Shown here in pieces: positions 24,861 to 33,419 of a stretch of DNA of 64,000 bases. Position 1 is the stretch's first letter. Each line of letters opens with the position of its first letter. The notes beneath the pieces were generated by a model that was given only the letters and a program-made list of their open reading frames with translations, ran no database searches and was not told the DNA's origin. A program made the translations under genes and the position numbers. Source of the stretch: Planococcus rifietoensis (GTDB lineage Bacteria > Bacillota > Bacilli > Bacillales_A > Planococcaceae); contig NZ_CP013659.2 in assembly GCF_001465795.2 (NCBI RefSeq), positions 1,754,501-1,818,500 of the forward strand, read 5' to 3'.

Positions 24861-26903
24861 CTAATCAAGCCTTCCGCCTTCGAGAATGCCGGAGTCTTCG
24901 AGCATCGCCCGCAGGCATTTCGTTTCGTCCGAGACCCAGAACGACTCGCTGGCGATCAACGCTTCCGCGTCTTTTCTCGCCGCTTCAAGCGCACGGTAAT
25001 CGTGGACCAAATCCGCCATGCGGAACTCCGGGATGCCGCTTTGCTTGCGGCCAAAGAAATCCCCAGGACCACGCAGCTCCAAATCTTTTTCGGCAAGGAT
25101 AAAGCCGTCGTTCGTTTCCGTCATCGAATTCATCCGCTCTTTGCCGATCTCCGTTTTCGGGTCTGCCAACAGCACACAATAGGATTGGTCGCTGCCACGG
25201 CCAACGCGCCCGCGCAATTGGTGTAGCTGCGACAAGCCAAAACGTTCAGCGTCATAAATAAGCATGAACGAAGCATTCGGGACGTTAACGCCGACTTCGA
25301 CCACAGTCGTCGACACCAGCACCGCGATCTTTCCTTCAGCAAATTCACGCATCGTTTGCTCTTTTTCATCCGGATGCAGGCGTCCGTGCATCAACCCGAC
25401 GGTATGACGGCCTTCGAAATACACCGTCAATTGCTGGTACAGCTCGACCGCATTCTGGTATTCCAAGGTTTCGGATTCTTCGATCAGTGGTGCGATGACA
25501 TATGCCTGCCGCCCGGCGAGAAGTTCTTTTTCCATGCGGCCGACAATTTTGCCGAACATTTCTTTTTTCATCCAATAGGTTTCGATCTCTTTTCGCCCGG
25601 CCGGCATTTCGTCGATGATCGAGACGTCCATTTCACCGAAAGCCGAAATCGCAAGTGTCCGTGGAATCGGTGTGGCGGTCATGAACAGGACATCCGGGTT
25701 CAAGGCTTTATCTTTCAGCACACGCCGTTGATCTACGCCGAAACGGTGCTGTTCATCGGTGATGACCAATCCTAGGCTTTTGAACAAAACTTCCGGCTGG
25801 ATCAATGCATGGGTGCCAATCAGAATGTCGATTTCGCCGTCGACTAGACGCTTCAACACTTCCTTGCGCCTCTTGCCTTTAACCGATCCCGTCAATAAGG
25901 CGACGCTGACGCCAAAGGGCCGGAACCATTCTTCGAGCGTGTTGGCATGCTGCTCAGCGAGGATTTCCGTCGGTGCCATGAGCGCCCCTTGTTTGCCTGC
26001 TGTGACGGCGGCATACAAAGCGATCGCGGCGACGACGGTCTTGCCGGAACCGACATCTCCCTGCAATAGGCGGTTCATCCGGAACGGTTCTTTCATGTCG
26101 CGACAGATTTCATTGACGACGCGCTTTTGGGCACTGGTCAAATCGAACGGCAAGGCATCGATGAACGCTTTCAAGCGATTCAAATCATAATCGATGAACG
26201 AACCGCCCTCCGCTTCCCGGTTCTTCTTGCGCAGCGCCTGCATCTTCAATTGAAACAGCAATAGCTCTTCATACACAAAGCGCCGGCGCGCCTGCTTAAG
26301 CGATGCCGCATCTTCCGGAAAATGGACAGTTTCTAGCGCTTCTTCAAACGGCAGCAGCTGGTATTCTTCACGGATGGAAGCGGGCAGGCAATCTTGAAGG
26401 CCGCCTTTTGTGGCATCTAACGCCTGCCGCATGAGCTTGCGAAACGTTTTCTGGTGCATAGAACCTTTCAGGCTGTAAACCGGTTCAAAATCCGCGCCAT
26501 CCGTCCGCGGTCCGATCGAATGGCTGGAAACCGTGATCAATTGGCGGCCGCGGTCCCATTTGCCGGTCAACGTGACGATCGCGCCGATTTGAAGCTTGGC
26601 TTTCACGTAATGCTGGTTGAAGAATACCGCTTTGACGAGATGGCGGCCGACGAGCACCGTCACAGTCGTCCGCGATTTATTTTTTCCTAAAAAAAGGACG
26701 GAAGGCTCATTTTCGACCCTTCCCTCCACCGTTACCCGTTCATTATGGGGCGTTTCAGCCAGATCTTTGAGCTGGAAATCCTCGTGGCGATACGGGAAGG
26801 TCATGATCAAGTCTTCCAGACTTTCGATCTTCATGTCCCGTAAGGCTTCAGCCGCTTGCTTCCCGACCCCCTTCAATGAAGAGACGGGTGCTTTATTGTC
26901 CAC
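24861..26903 (-). CDS. recG: ATP-dependent DNA helicase RecG
   Basis: Branch-migrating helicase that reverses stalled forks. 680 residues: N-terminal wedge/OB domain (about 1-150), Walker A LLQGDVGSGKTVVA (about 283-296), motif II ITDEQHRFG, TATPIPRTL, and motif VI QLRGRVGRGSDQSYC. The family TRG-like C-terminal stretch contains DLELRGPGDFFGRKQSG. GTG start; it overlaps the 3' end of sdaAA by 11 bases, so coupling is likely. Confidence 0.97.
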   Translation of the reverse strand: MDNKAPVSSLKGVGKQAAEALRDMKIESLEDLIMTFPYRHEDFQLKDLAETPHNERVTVEGRVENEPSVLFLGKNKSRTTVTVLVGRHLVKAVFFNQHYVKAKLQIGAIVTLTGKWDRGRQLITVSSHSIGPRTDGADFEPVYSLKGSMHQKTFRKLMRQALDATKGGLQDCLPASIREEYQLLPFEEALETVHFPEDAASLKQARRRFVYEELLLFQLKMQALRKKNREAEGGSFIDYDLNRLKAFIDALPFDLTSAQKRVVNEICRDMKEPFRMNRLLQGDVGSGKTVVAAIALYAAVTAGKQGALMAPTEILAEQHANTLEEWFRPFGVSVALLTGSVKGKRRKEVLKRLVDGEIDILIGTHALIQPEVLFKSLGLVITDEQHRFGVDQRRVLKDKALNPDVLFMTATPIPRTLAISAFGEMDVSIIDEMPAGRKEIETYWMKKEMFGKIVGRMEKELLAGRQAYVIAPLIEESETLEYQNAVELYQQLTVYFEGRHTVGLMHGRLHPDEKEQTMREFAEGKIAVLVSTTVVEVGVNVPNASFMLIYDAERFGLSQLHQLRGRVGRGSDQSYCVLLADPKTEIGKERMNSMTETNDGFILAEKDLELRGPGDFFGRKQSGIPEFRMADLVHDYRALEAARKDAEALIASESFWVSDETKCLRAMLEDSGILEGGRLD

Positions 26904-27792
26904 TGCCGACTACCGACCCGCCGAAAATTTTTGATTCTAGCCATTTGCCGGTCGGTGTCGCAGCCAATCCGCCTTTTGCCGTTTCGCGGAACGCGCTAGG
27001 CATTGCTTGCCCGATTTCGAACATGGCGCTGATGACTTCGTCGCACGGAATGCGGCTGGTGACACCAGCGAGCGCCATATCGGCGGCAACAACCGCATTG
27101 GATGCACCCATTGCATTGCGCTTCACGCATGGCACTTCCACGAGCCCCGCCACAGGGTCGCAGACTAGACCGAGCATATTCTTCAAGGTAATGGCAAAAG
27201 CTTCAGAACTTTGCTGAGGCGTGCCCCCTGCCATTTCAATGATGGCAGCAGAAGCCATTGCCGCTGCAGAGCCGACTTCCGCTTGGCATCCACCAGCGGC
27301 TCCAGAAATCGAGGCGTTATTGGCCACGACAAAGCCGAATGCTCCGGATGTGAACAGATAACGGATCATCTGTTCACGTGTCGGGTTCAATTTATTCTTG
27401 ACGGCAAACAAGGTGCCCGGGACAACCCCTGCGGATCCTGCGGTCGGCGTCGCGCAGATCGTGCCCATCGCCGCGTTCACTTCATTGGTCGCCACGGCTT
27501 TGCTGACGGCATCAAGCAACAGATCGCCGGACAGGCTATTGCCTTGCTGCATGTATTTTTGGAGCAGCACTGCGTCGCCACCGGTCAAACCGGAAACGGA
27601 ATGAACGCCTTGTAAGCCTTTTTCGACCGCTTCTTCCATGACAGTCAAATTGCGCTCCATCTGCTGCATAATATCTTCCCGCGAACGGTCCGTAATGAGC
27701 ATCTCCTGTTCGATCATGATCTCGGAAATGAGCTTGCCTTCTTTTTCTGCCCGTTCGACGAGCTCCCTAACATTTCGGAATAGAACATCCAT
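26893..27792 (-). CDS. sdaAA: L-serine dehydratase, alpha subunit
   Basis: Catalytic subunit of the iron-sulfur L-serine deaminase (serine to pyruvate and ammonia). 299 residues. Candidate [4Fe-4S] cysteines are in MGTICATPTAGSAG, SGAAGGCQAEVGSA, GLVCDPVAGLVE and VPCVKRNA. ATG 27792 follows GGAGG. It follows sdaAB by 16 bases and overlaps recG. Two-subunit form as in Bacillus. Confidence 0.96.
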   Translation of the reverse strand: MDVLFRNVRELVERAEKEGKLISEIMIEQEMLITDRSREDIMQQMERNLTVMEEAVEKGLQGVHSVSGLTGGDAVLLQKYMQQGNSLSGDLLLDAVSKAVATNEVNAAMGTICATPTAGSAGVVPGTLFAVKNKLNPTREQMIRYLFTSGAFGFVVANNASISGAAGGCQAEVGSAAAMASAAIIEMAGGTPQQSSEAFAITLKNMLGLVCDPVAGLVEVPCVKRNAMGASNAVVAADMALAGVTSRIPCDEVISAMFEIGQAMPSAFRETAKGGLAATPTGKWLESKIFGGSVVGSGQ

Positions 27793-27808
27793 TTCTCTTA
27801 CCTCCAGT

Positions 27809-28471
27809 TTAGTCGGCGATGCGTGTGACTTGCGTAATATTTGGCAACTCGCGCAATTCGCCCATTACTTCTACATCTACCGTCTGATCGACTTCGATGA
27901 CCATCAACGCCATGTCCCCGCGCTCTTTGCGGGATACTTCCATATGGCCGATATTGATGTCGTATTTATATAAACAATTCGCTACGTTTGCGATACAGCC
28001 CGAGCGGTCGTCATGGACGACGAGGATCGCTGGGTGGTTGCCGGATAGCCTGAGCGGGAAACCGTTCAGTTCCGTAATTTCGATTTTGCCTCCGCCGATG
28101 GAAATTCCCATCATCGACATTTCGGATTTTTCATCCCCGATGACGATGCGCGCCGTATTCGGATGATCGACATTCCCCGTTTCCGGAATGAACTCATAGC
28201 TCATGCCGAGCTTTTCCGCTTCTTCAAAAGCGGTTTTGATGCGCTCGTCGAATGTATCGTAATCCAGTAAGCCGCCGACAATCGCCACATCGGTCGAATG
28301 CCCTTTATAGGTTTCTGCGAAAGATCCGTATAAATGGATCTTCGCCCATGCAGGCTGCCTGCCGAACAGGTCGCGCGCTACCCTGCCGATGCGTGCGGCA
28401 CCCGCAGTGTGCGAAGATGATGGCCCAATCATTACCGGGCCGATTATATCAAAAACAGATTTGAACTTCAT
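27809..28471 (-). CDS. sdaAB: L-serine dehydratase, beta subunit
   Basis: Regulatory/assembly subunit of serine deaminase, 220 residues. An N-terminal domain has SVFDIIGPVMIGPSSSHTAG (serine-binding SSSHTAG motif). A C-terminal ACT domain (about 145-215) contains HPAILVVHDDRSGCIANVA. ATG 28471 follows GAGGGG by seven bases; the frame from 28486 is rejected. First gene of sdaAB-sdaAA-recG, with its own promoter. Confidence 0.95.
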   Translation of the reverse strand: MKFKSVFDIIGPVMIGPSSSHTAGAARIGRVARDLFGRQPAWAKIHLYGSFAETYKGHSTDVAIVGGLLDYDTFDERIKTAFEEAEKLGMSYEFIPETGNVDHPNTARIVIGDEKSEMSMMGISIGGGKIEITELNGFPLRLSGNHPAILVVHDDRSGCIANVANCLYKYDINIGHMEVSRKERGDMALMVIEVDQTVDVEVMGELRELPNITQVTRIAD

Positions 28472-28506
28472 GCTCAAACCCCTCACTTTCCGTCTCGTAT
28501 AATTTC

Positions 28507-28535
28507 ATTTTACATGAAAAGCGCCGCGGAAACAA
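28507..28535 (-). promoter_or_regulatory. sdaAB promoter
   Basis: Minus-strand -35 TTGTTT (28530-28535), 17-base spacer, -10 TAAAAT (28507-28512), about 35 bases before sdaAB. Confidence 0.6.
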
Positions 28536-28657
28536 AAATAATAAAGCGCATACATTGTCTTAACCGTGGGCTTTTCCGGCTATTCGCCGAGGTTTTTTAC
28601 TGTTTTGCGCCATTCCGCACTTCGCACAGTGCTTTTCTATTGTGAAAAAATAAAAAA

Positions 28658-28692
28658 GCGGAAGCCCGGTGTCTTGTTCCCGGACCTCCGCC
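28658..28692 (-). terminator. fakA terminator
   Basis: GCGGAAGCCCGG pairs with CCGGACCTCCGC with two wobble positions, followed on the minus strand by TTTTTTATTTTTT. The remaining gap to sdaAB (28536-28657) shows no gene. Confidence 0.8.
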
Positions 28693-28697
28693 TAACA

Positions 28698-30350
28698 TTA
28701 TTCAACTGCCAGAATATATGGATAGAGCGGCTGCTTGCCGTTGTGGATTTCCACTTCGACGTCGCCGTTCAATGATTCGATGAACGCACCGAGCTTTTCG
28801 GCATCCGCTTCACTGACATCTTCTCCGAAGAGGATCGTGACGATCTCTGCATCCGCATCGACCAGCTTTTTGCATAGTTCTTCTGTGACTTTTTCAAGGC
28901 TTTCATCCGACACGACGATCTTGCCTTCTGAAATTCCCATGAAATCGTCTTTCTTGATGGAGACGCCGTCGATCGATGTATCGCGCACCGCAAAAGTCAC
29001 CGATCCCGACTTGACGTGCTTGATCGCATCCCCCATCGCTTGTTGGTTGTCCGCAACAGCCGCTTCCGGATTGAAAGCGAGAAGTGCTGACATGCCTTGC
29101 GGGACATCTTTTGTCGGCACGACAGCCGCTTCGATATCGAGAAGCTCTGCCGCTTGTTCTGCTGCCATGATGATGTTTTTATTGTTCGGCAAAATCAGCA
29201 CGCGCTCTGCGCCGATCGAACGGACGGCATTGACAATATCTTCCGTTGACGGGTTCATCGTCTGGCCGCCTTCGATGACGTAAGAAGCGCCGATTGAACG
29301 GAGCAATTCCGCTACGCCTTCGCCCATTGCGACCGTGACGATCGCATATGGATGCTTCGCTTCTTCAACCGCAGCGGTCTTTTTATGGCCTTCGCCGACA
29401 ATGTCGGTATGCTGCTGGCGCATGTTTTCGATTTTCATGCTGATCAGGCTTCCGTATTCCTGGCCGTATGTAAGGACTTTCCCAGGCTCTTCGGAGTGGA
29501 TATGGATTTTCGCGATTTCATCATCTGAAATAACCAGAAGGGAATCACCGTAAGCGCTCAAATCTGTCCGGAACGCAGCTTCATTGAATGAGCGCTTACC
29601 GTCTTCAAATTTGACCATGAACTCCGTGCAATAACCGAATTCGATATCTTCCGTGTTCATGAAGCCAGCGATATTCTTATGGTGCTCGGCACTGACCAGT
29701 TCATCCATCGAATTATCGACATGCTTCTCAGGCAATGCTTCGCCTTTCAATGAGGCAAGAAATCCTTCATAGACATAGACAAGTCCTTGCCCGCCGCTGT
29801 CGACAACTCCAACTTCCTTCAGCACCGGCAACAGGTCCGGTGTTCTCTCAAGCGAGGCTTTCGATTCAGTGACGATTGCTTCGAACAGCACGATGATATC
29901 TTCTTCACTGTCTGCTAGGCTCATTCCTTTGGCCGCCGCATCTTTCGCGACCGTCAGAATGGTGCCTTCGACCGGTTTCATGACCGCTTTATAAGCGGTC
30001 TCAACGCCGTGTTGCAAAGCGTGCGCCAGTTTTTTCGCAGAAAGCTCCTGCTCATCTGCAATGAATTTGCCAAACCCGCGGAACAGCTGGGACAAAATAA
30101 CGCCTGAGTTGCCGCGCGCGCCCATTAGCAAGCCTTTCGATAAAGCGCTTGCTGTTTTTCCGATATGTTCCTGCGCATGGGCTTCTGTCTCTTTTGCTCC
30201 GGATGTCATCGATAAATTCATGTTCGTCCCGGTATCGCCGTCTGGCACCGGGAAAACGTTCAATGCATCTACATAATCCGCATTTTGGTATAGATGGTGC
30301 GAACCCATCTGCACCATTTCAGCGAATTTCACTCCGTTTAATGACTTCAT
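28698..30350 (-). CDS. fakA: Fatty acid kinase subunit A (DhaL-like, YloV)
   Basis: ATP-binding kinase subunit that phosphorylates fatty acids held by FakB (DegV) proteins, feeding PlsX/PlsY. 550 residues. The N-terminal DhaL domain (about 1-200) has NVFPVPDGDTGTNMNLSM and MGARGNSGVILSQLFRGF. The middle and C-terminal domains (about 200-550) contain FGYCTEFMVKFED and LPNNKNIIMAAEQAAELL. It is encoded 18 bases after yloU, as in Bacillus. Its proximity to plsX fits a lipid role. Confidence 0.93.
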   Translation of the reverse strand: MKSLNGVKFAEMVQMGSHHLYQNADYVDALNVFPVPDGDTGTNMNLSMTSGAKETEAHAQEHIGKTASALSKGLLMGARGNSGVILSQLFRGFGKFIADEQELSAKKLAHALQHGVETAYKAVMKPVEGTILTVAKDAAAKGMSLADSEEDIIVLFEAIVTESKASLERTPDLLPVLKEVGVVDSGGQGLVYVYEGFLASLKGEALPEKHVDNSMDELVSAEHHKNIAGFMNTEDIEFGYCTEFMVKFEDGKRSFNEAAFRTDLSAYGDSLLVISDDEIAKIHIHSEEPGKVLTYGQEYGSLISMKIENMRQQHTDIVGEGHKKTAAVEEAKHPYAIVTVAMGEGVAELLRSIGASYVIEGGQTMNPSTEDIVNAVRSIGAERVLILPNNKNIIMAAEQAAELLDIEAAVVPTKDVPQGMSALLAFNPEAAVADNQQAMGDAIKHVKSGSVTFAVRDTSIDGVSIKKDDFMGISEGKIVVSDESLEKVTEELCKKLVDADAEIVTILFGEDVSEADAEKLGAFIESLNGDVEVEIHNGKQPLYPYILAVE

Positions 30351-30368
30351 AACCGAATTTTCCTCCTC

Positions 30369-30731
30369 TTACGGGTTCGTCACACGAACGCCCTGTACAT
30401 AAATGTTTACCGCACTAACCGGCATGCCCAATGTTTTTGTAATTGTATATTTCACTTTGGATTGGACTTGATACGCCACTTCCGAAATTTTCGTTCCGTA
30501 GCTGATGATTACGTACATATCAATGACCAAATCGCCGTCTTCTTGGCGCACAAGGACTCCTTTGGCGAAGTTCTCTTTGCGGAGAATGTCCGTGAGGCCG
30601 TCGCGGATCTGGTGTTTAGTTGCCATTCCTACGATGCCGTAGCATTCGATCGCAGCACCGCCGGCTATTTGGGCTATCACATCATTGGAAATATCGATTT
30701 GACCATATTCATTATTCAACTCAATCGACAT
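30369..30731 (-). CDS. yloU: Asp23/Gls24-family envelope protein
   Basis: Small protein of 120 residues in the Asp23/Gls24 family, conserved next to fakA. The core contains ISNDVIAQIAGGAAIECYGI and GDLVIDMYVIISYGTKI, with the ending VSAVNIYVQGVRVT. In S. aureus Asp23 is membrane-associated and linked to envelope stress; the exact role of YloU is unclear. ATG 30731 follows GAGGAGGAATTTTA. First gene of yloU-fakA, divergent from rpmB. Confidence 0.9.
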   Translation of the reverse strand: MSIELNNEYGQIDISNDVIAQIAGGAAIECYGIVGMATKHQIRDGLTDILRKENFAKGVLVRQEDGDLVIDMYVIISYGTKISEVAYQVQSKVKYTITKTLGMPVSAVNIYVQGVRVTNP

Positions 30732-30847
30732 TAAAATTCCTCCTCGAGTCCTATTTCACTCTTTTCATTCTACATGAAAGCCCTTTATAAGAAAAGCCAA
30801 CGTTTTAGCCTGTAAAGGTTTTTTTCTTGAAAGGCTGTGAATTTCAC

Positions 30848-30876
30848 TTGCGCCTGTCTTTTTTCTATGGTAAATT
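30848..30876 (+). promoter_or_regulatory. rpmB promoter
   Basis: Plus-strand -35 TTGCGC (30848-30853), 17-base spacer, -10 TAAATT (30871-30876). A ~70-base leader follows with an A/T-rich imperfect inverted repeat at about 30903-30929. Confidence 0.5.
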
Positions 30877-30951
30877 ATTAAAGTATGTGAAACGAAAAAC
30901 GAACTGAAATTCTATTATAATTTTCAGCTTCACTTGTGAGGAGGGACTTAC

Positions 30952-31140
30952 ATGCCAAAAGTATGTGCAGTATCTGGACGTAAAGCTCGTGCAGGAAACA
31001 GCCGTTCACACGCGTTGAACTCGACAAAACGTACATGGGGAGCAAACCTTCAAAAAGTTCGCATCCTTGTAGACGGCAAGCCGAAACGTGTATGGGTTTC
31101 CGCGAGAGCATTGAAATCAGGAAAAGTTGAGCGCGTATAA
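30952..31140 (+). CDS. rpmB: 50S ribosomal protein L28
   Basis: Large-subunit protein, 62 residues: [20 protein letters not shown], then [20 protein letters not shown]. No zinc-binding CxxC pair: only one Cys is seen, so this is a C-minus paralogue. ATG follows GAGGAGGGACTTAC. The only plus-strand gene in the core segment, between yloU and thiN as in Bacillus. spoVM, normally next to it in spore formers, is not seen. Confidence 0.97.
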   Translation: MPKVCAVSGRKARAGNSRSHALNSTKRTWGANLQKVRILVDGKPKRVWVSARALKSGKVERV

Positions 31141-31153
31141 ACCGCTCATGAAT

Positions 31154-31190
31154 AATGCCAGGTCTGACATCCGTCAGCCTGGCATTTTTT
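31154..31190. terminator. rpmB terminator
   Basis: AATGCCAGG (31154-31162) pairs with CCTGGCATT (31178-31186), followed by a T-run to 31190. It also faces the thiN 3' end, eight bases away. Confidence 0.8.
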
Positions 31191-31197
31191 CGTGCGT

Positions 31198-31836
31198 TCA
31201 ATCTGAACTTTCGATGACGATTAAATGACCGCCCGTGAATTCAATCGTTCCATCCTGTAATAATTCATTGCTGATAAAGCGCGTCGAGCCGAACGGAATC
31301 CGCTGCTCTTTCACTGGATATTTAACCCCTTTTATCGTAAAGCCGCTCACTTCTTCCGCGAATGGATAAAAGGAGACGTATTTGAAAGCTTGATCGGCTT
31401 CCATGCGATACGTTCCGGGTTCCATGAAACGGATGCGGTTCTGCTTGTTCACGATCATGAAATCGATTTGCGGATAGCTTCTTTGGTAGGCAAAGACGAT
31501 GTGCAAGGCAGCCATATAATGATCGAGCCTGCCGCCGGTCACGCCGGTGACAATGACAATGTCCGGATTGTAATGCATCGCTTTTTTCAACGCCAGTTCT
31601 GTATCCGATTCATCTTTTTCCGCCGGCGACCGTTCAAGTGACGGGAAAATCGAGCGGATTTTTTCGTACTCGCTGTCTGTCACCGAATCAAAATCCCCAA
31701 TTGCTTCCACCGGCTCAATGCCCATCCCGAGCAGTGTCATGACCCCTGCATCCACCCCGATATAGCTCGCTCCTTCATATGAAGAAAGGTCCGGCAGTTC
31801 ATCTGCCGGACCTCCTGCTGTTACTACGATAATCAC
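31198..31836 (-). CDS. thiN: Thiamine pyrophosphokinase
   Basis: Converts thiamine to thiamine diphosphate with ATP. 212 residues from GTG 31836, which follows AAGGAG by seven bases and overlaps the rpe stop (GTGA). Motifs: [13 protein letters not shown] at the N-terminus, [25 protein letters not shown] and [13 protein letters not shown] (metal and nucleotide binding), and [16 protein letters not shown]. The much longer frame upstream is not needed. Confidence 0.95.
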   Translation of the reverse strand: MIIVVTAGGPADELPDLSSYEGASYIGVDAGVMTLLGMGIEPVEAIGDFDSVTDSEYEKIRSIFPSLERSPAEKDESDTELALKKAMHYNPDIVIVTGVTGGRLDHYMAALHIVFAYQRSYPQIDFMIVNKQNRIRFMEPGTYRMEADQAFKYVSFYPFAEEVSGFTIKGVKYPVKEQRIPFGSTRFISNELLQDGTIEFTGGHLIVIESSD

Positions 31837-32498
31837 GAGATAACTCCTTGCCCCGCTTTTTTGATCGCCTGCAACGCTTGAGCGCGGTCTTGTTTGCCGA
31901 AAATGGCAGACCCGGCCACGAACACGTTCGCACCTGCTTGCGCGCACGGAACAATCGTTTCTTCATTGATACCGCCATCGATCTGGATATCGACAGACAA
32001 GCCTTTGTCTTGGATCAATTGAGACAATGCCGCAACTTTCGGGACGACTGAATGGATGAACTTCTGTCCGCCAAATCCAGGGTTAACGGTCATGAACAGC
32101 ACCAAATCGATATCTTCCAGAACATGCTGGATCGTTTCGATTGGCGTGTGCGGGTTCAAGACGACCCCCGGTTTGACGCCGAACGAACGGATCAATTGGA
32201 TGGTGCGATGAAGATGCGGGCACGCTTCGACATGGACGGTAATATAATCCGCACCAGCCTTGGCGAAATCCTCGATATAACGGTCCGGGTTCTCGATCAT
32301 CAAATGGACATCGAGAGGAAGCTCTGTCAACGGGCGCAGCGCGTCGACCACAATCGGCCCCATCGTGATATTCGGGACGAAATGGCCGTCCATGACATCG
32401 ATATGGATCCAATCGGCTCCGGCTTTTTCGACTTCCTGTACTTCTTGTCCAAGTTTTGCAAAATCTGCTGCTAGAATAGACGGTGCAATTTTAATCAT
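31833..32498 (-). CDS. rpe: Ribulose-phosphate 3-epimerase
   Basis: Pentose-phosphate enzyme interconverting ribulose-5-P and xylulose-5-P. TIM barrel, 221 residues. Metal ligands and catalytic Asp are in [35 protein letters not shown] and [13 protein letters not shown]. The GSAIFG phosphate loop lies near the C-terminus. It overlaps the rsgA 3' end by eight bases and thiN by four. Confidence 0.97.
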   Translation of the reverse strand: MIKIAPSILAADFAKLGQEVQEVEKAGADWIHIDVMDGHFVPNITMGPIVVDALRPLTELPLDVHLMIENPDRYIEDFAKAGADYITVHVEACPHLHRTIQLIRSFGVKPGVVLNPHTPIETIQHVLEDIDLVLFMTVNPGFGGQKFIHSVVPKVAALSQLIQDKGLSVDIQIDGGINEETIVPCAQAGANVFVAGSAIFGKQDRAQALQAIKKAGQGVIS

Positions 32499-33387
32499 GT
32501 GAATACCTCGGCTTTCGATTCATTATTTCTTCCAAAAATTTCAAGTAGTGCTTATAACGATATTCAGGGATGTCCCCTGTCTCAACCGCTTTTTTGATCG
32601 CGCATTTTGGTTCATTCAGATGCAGGCATTCGCGGAATTTACAGCCGCCTGCGCGCTCTTCCATTTCCGGAAAGCATGCTGACAATTGTTCTTTCTCCAG
32701 CTGTTCAAAATCGAACGAGCTAAATCCTGGTGTATCCGCCAGCAACCCGCCATTCACTTTGATCAATTCCACATGGCGTGTTGTATGCTTGCCGCGGTTT
32801 AAGGCTTGCGAGATGTCATCGGTCTTCAACTTCAACGACGGCAAGATCGTATTCAGCAATGTTGATTTCCCGACGCCAGACTGCCCTGCCAGAACGCTTG
32901 TCTTGCCTTCCAGAACAGGCATCAGCCTTTCCTGCAATGTCGGATCGTCTATAAAAGATTCAATGACATCGTAGCCGATCGTCCGGTAATCGTCAGCATA
33001 ACGGTCCAGTTCTTCGCGATCCGCGTCCGACAATAAGTCGGTTTTTGTCAAGCAAATGACCGGCTGGATATCAAACGATTCCACCGCTACCAGAAAACGG
33101 TCCAATAACAGCGGGTGAAAATCGGGCTGCTTGGCTGAAAACACTAGAATGGCTTGGTCGATATTGGCGATTGGCGGACGCACCAATTCATTTTTTCGTT
33201 CTTCAATGTCCAATATCGTCCCTTCGCGCTCGTTGTCCGCTTTGTATTCGACGAAATCCCCGACAAGCGGTGTGATTTGGCGGTTGCGGAAAATCCCGCG
33301 GCCGCGGCATTGCGTATAACGCTCCCCATCTTCATCAAGTACATAATAGAAGCCGCTTAACGCTTTTCTGATCTGACCTTTCGGCAT
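32491..33387 (-). CDS. rsgA: Ribosome small-subunit GTPase
   Basis: Circularly permuted GTPase (CpgA/RsgA) for 30S maturation. In Bacillus it is phosphorylated by PrkC and linked to cell-wall defects. 298 residues: N-terminal OB fold (about 1-70), then TKTDLL (G4), [12 protein letters not shown] (G1, about 169-180), DTPGFSSF (G3), and a zinc domain with [22 protein letters not shown] 33387 lies 32 bases after prkC. Confidence 0.96.
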   Translation of the reverse strand: MPKGQIRKALSGFYYVLDEDGERYTQCRGRGIFRNRQITPLVGDFVEYKADNEREGTILDIEERKNELVRPPIANIDQAILVFSAKQPDFHPLLLDRFLVAVESFDIQPVICLTKTDLLSDADREELDRYADDYRTIGYDVIESFIDDPTLQERLMPVLEGKTSVLAGQSGVGKSTLLNTILPSLKLKTDDISQALNRGKHTTRHVELIKVNGGLLADTPGFSSFDFEQLEKEQLSACFPEMEERAGGCKFRECLHLNEPKCAIKKAVETGDIPEYRYKHYLKFLEEIMNRKPRYSHD

Positions 33388-33419
33388 AGCACCACCCCTT
33401 ATCCTTTAATGTAATTTCC

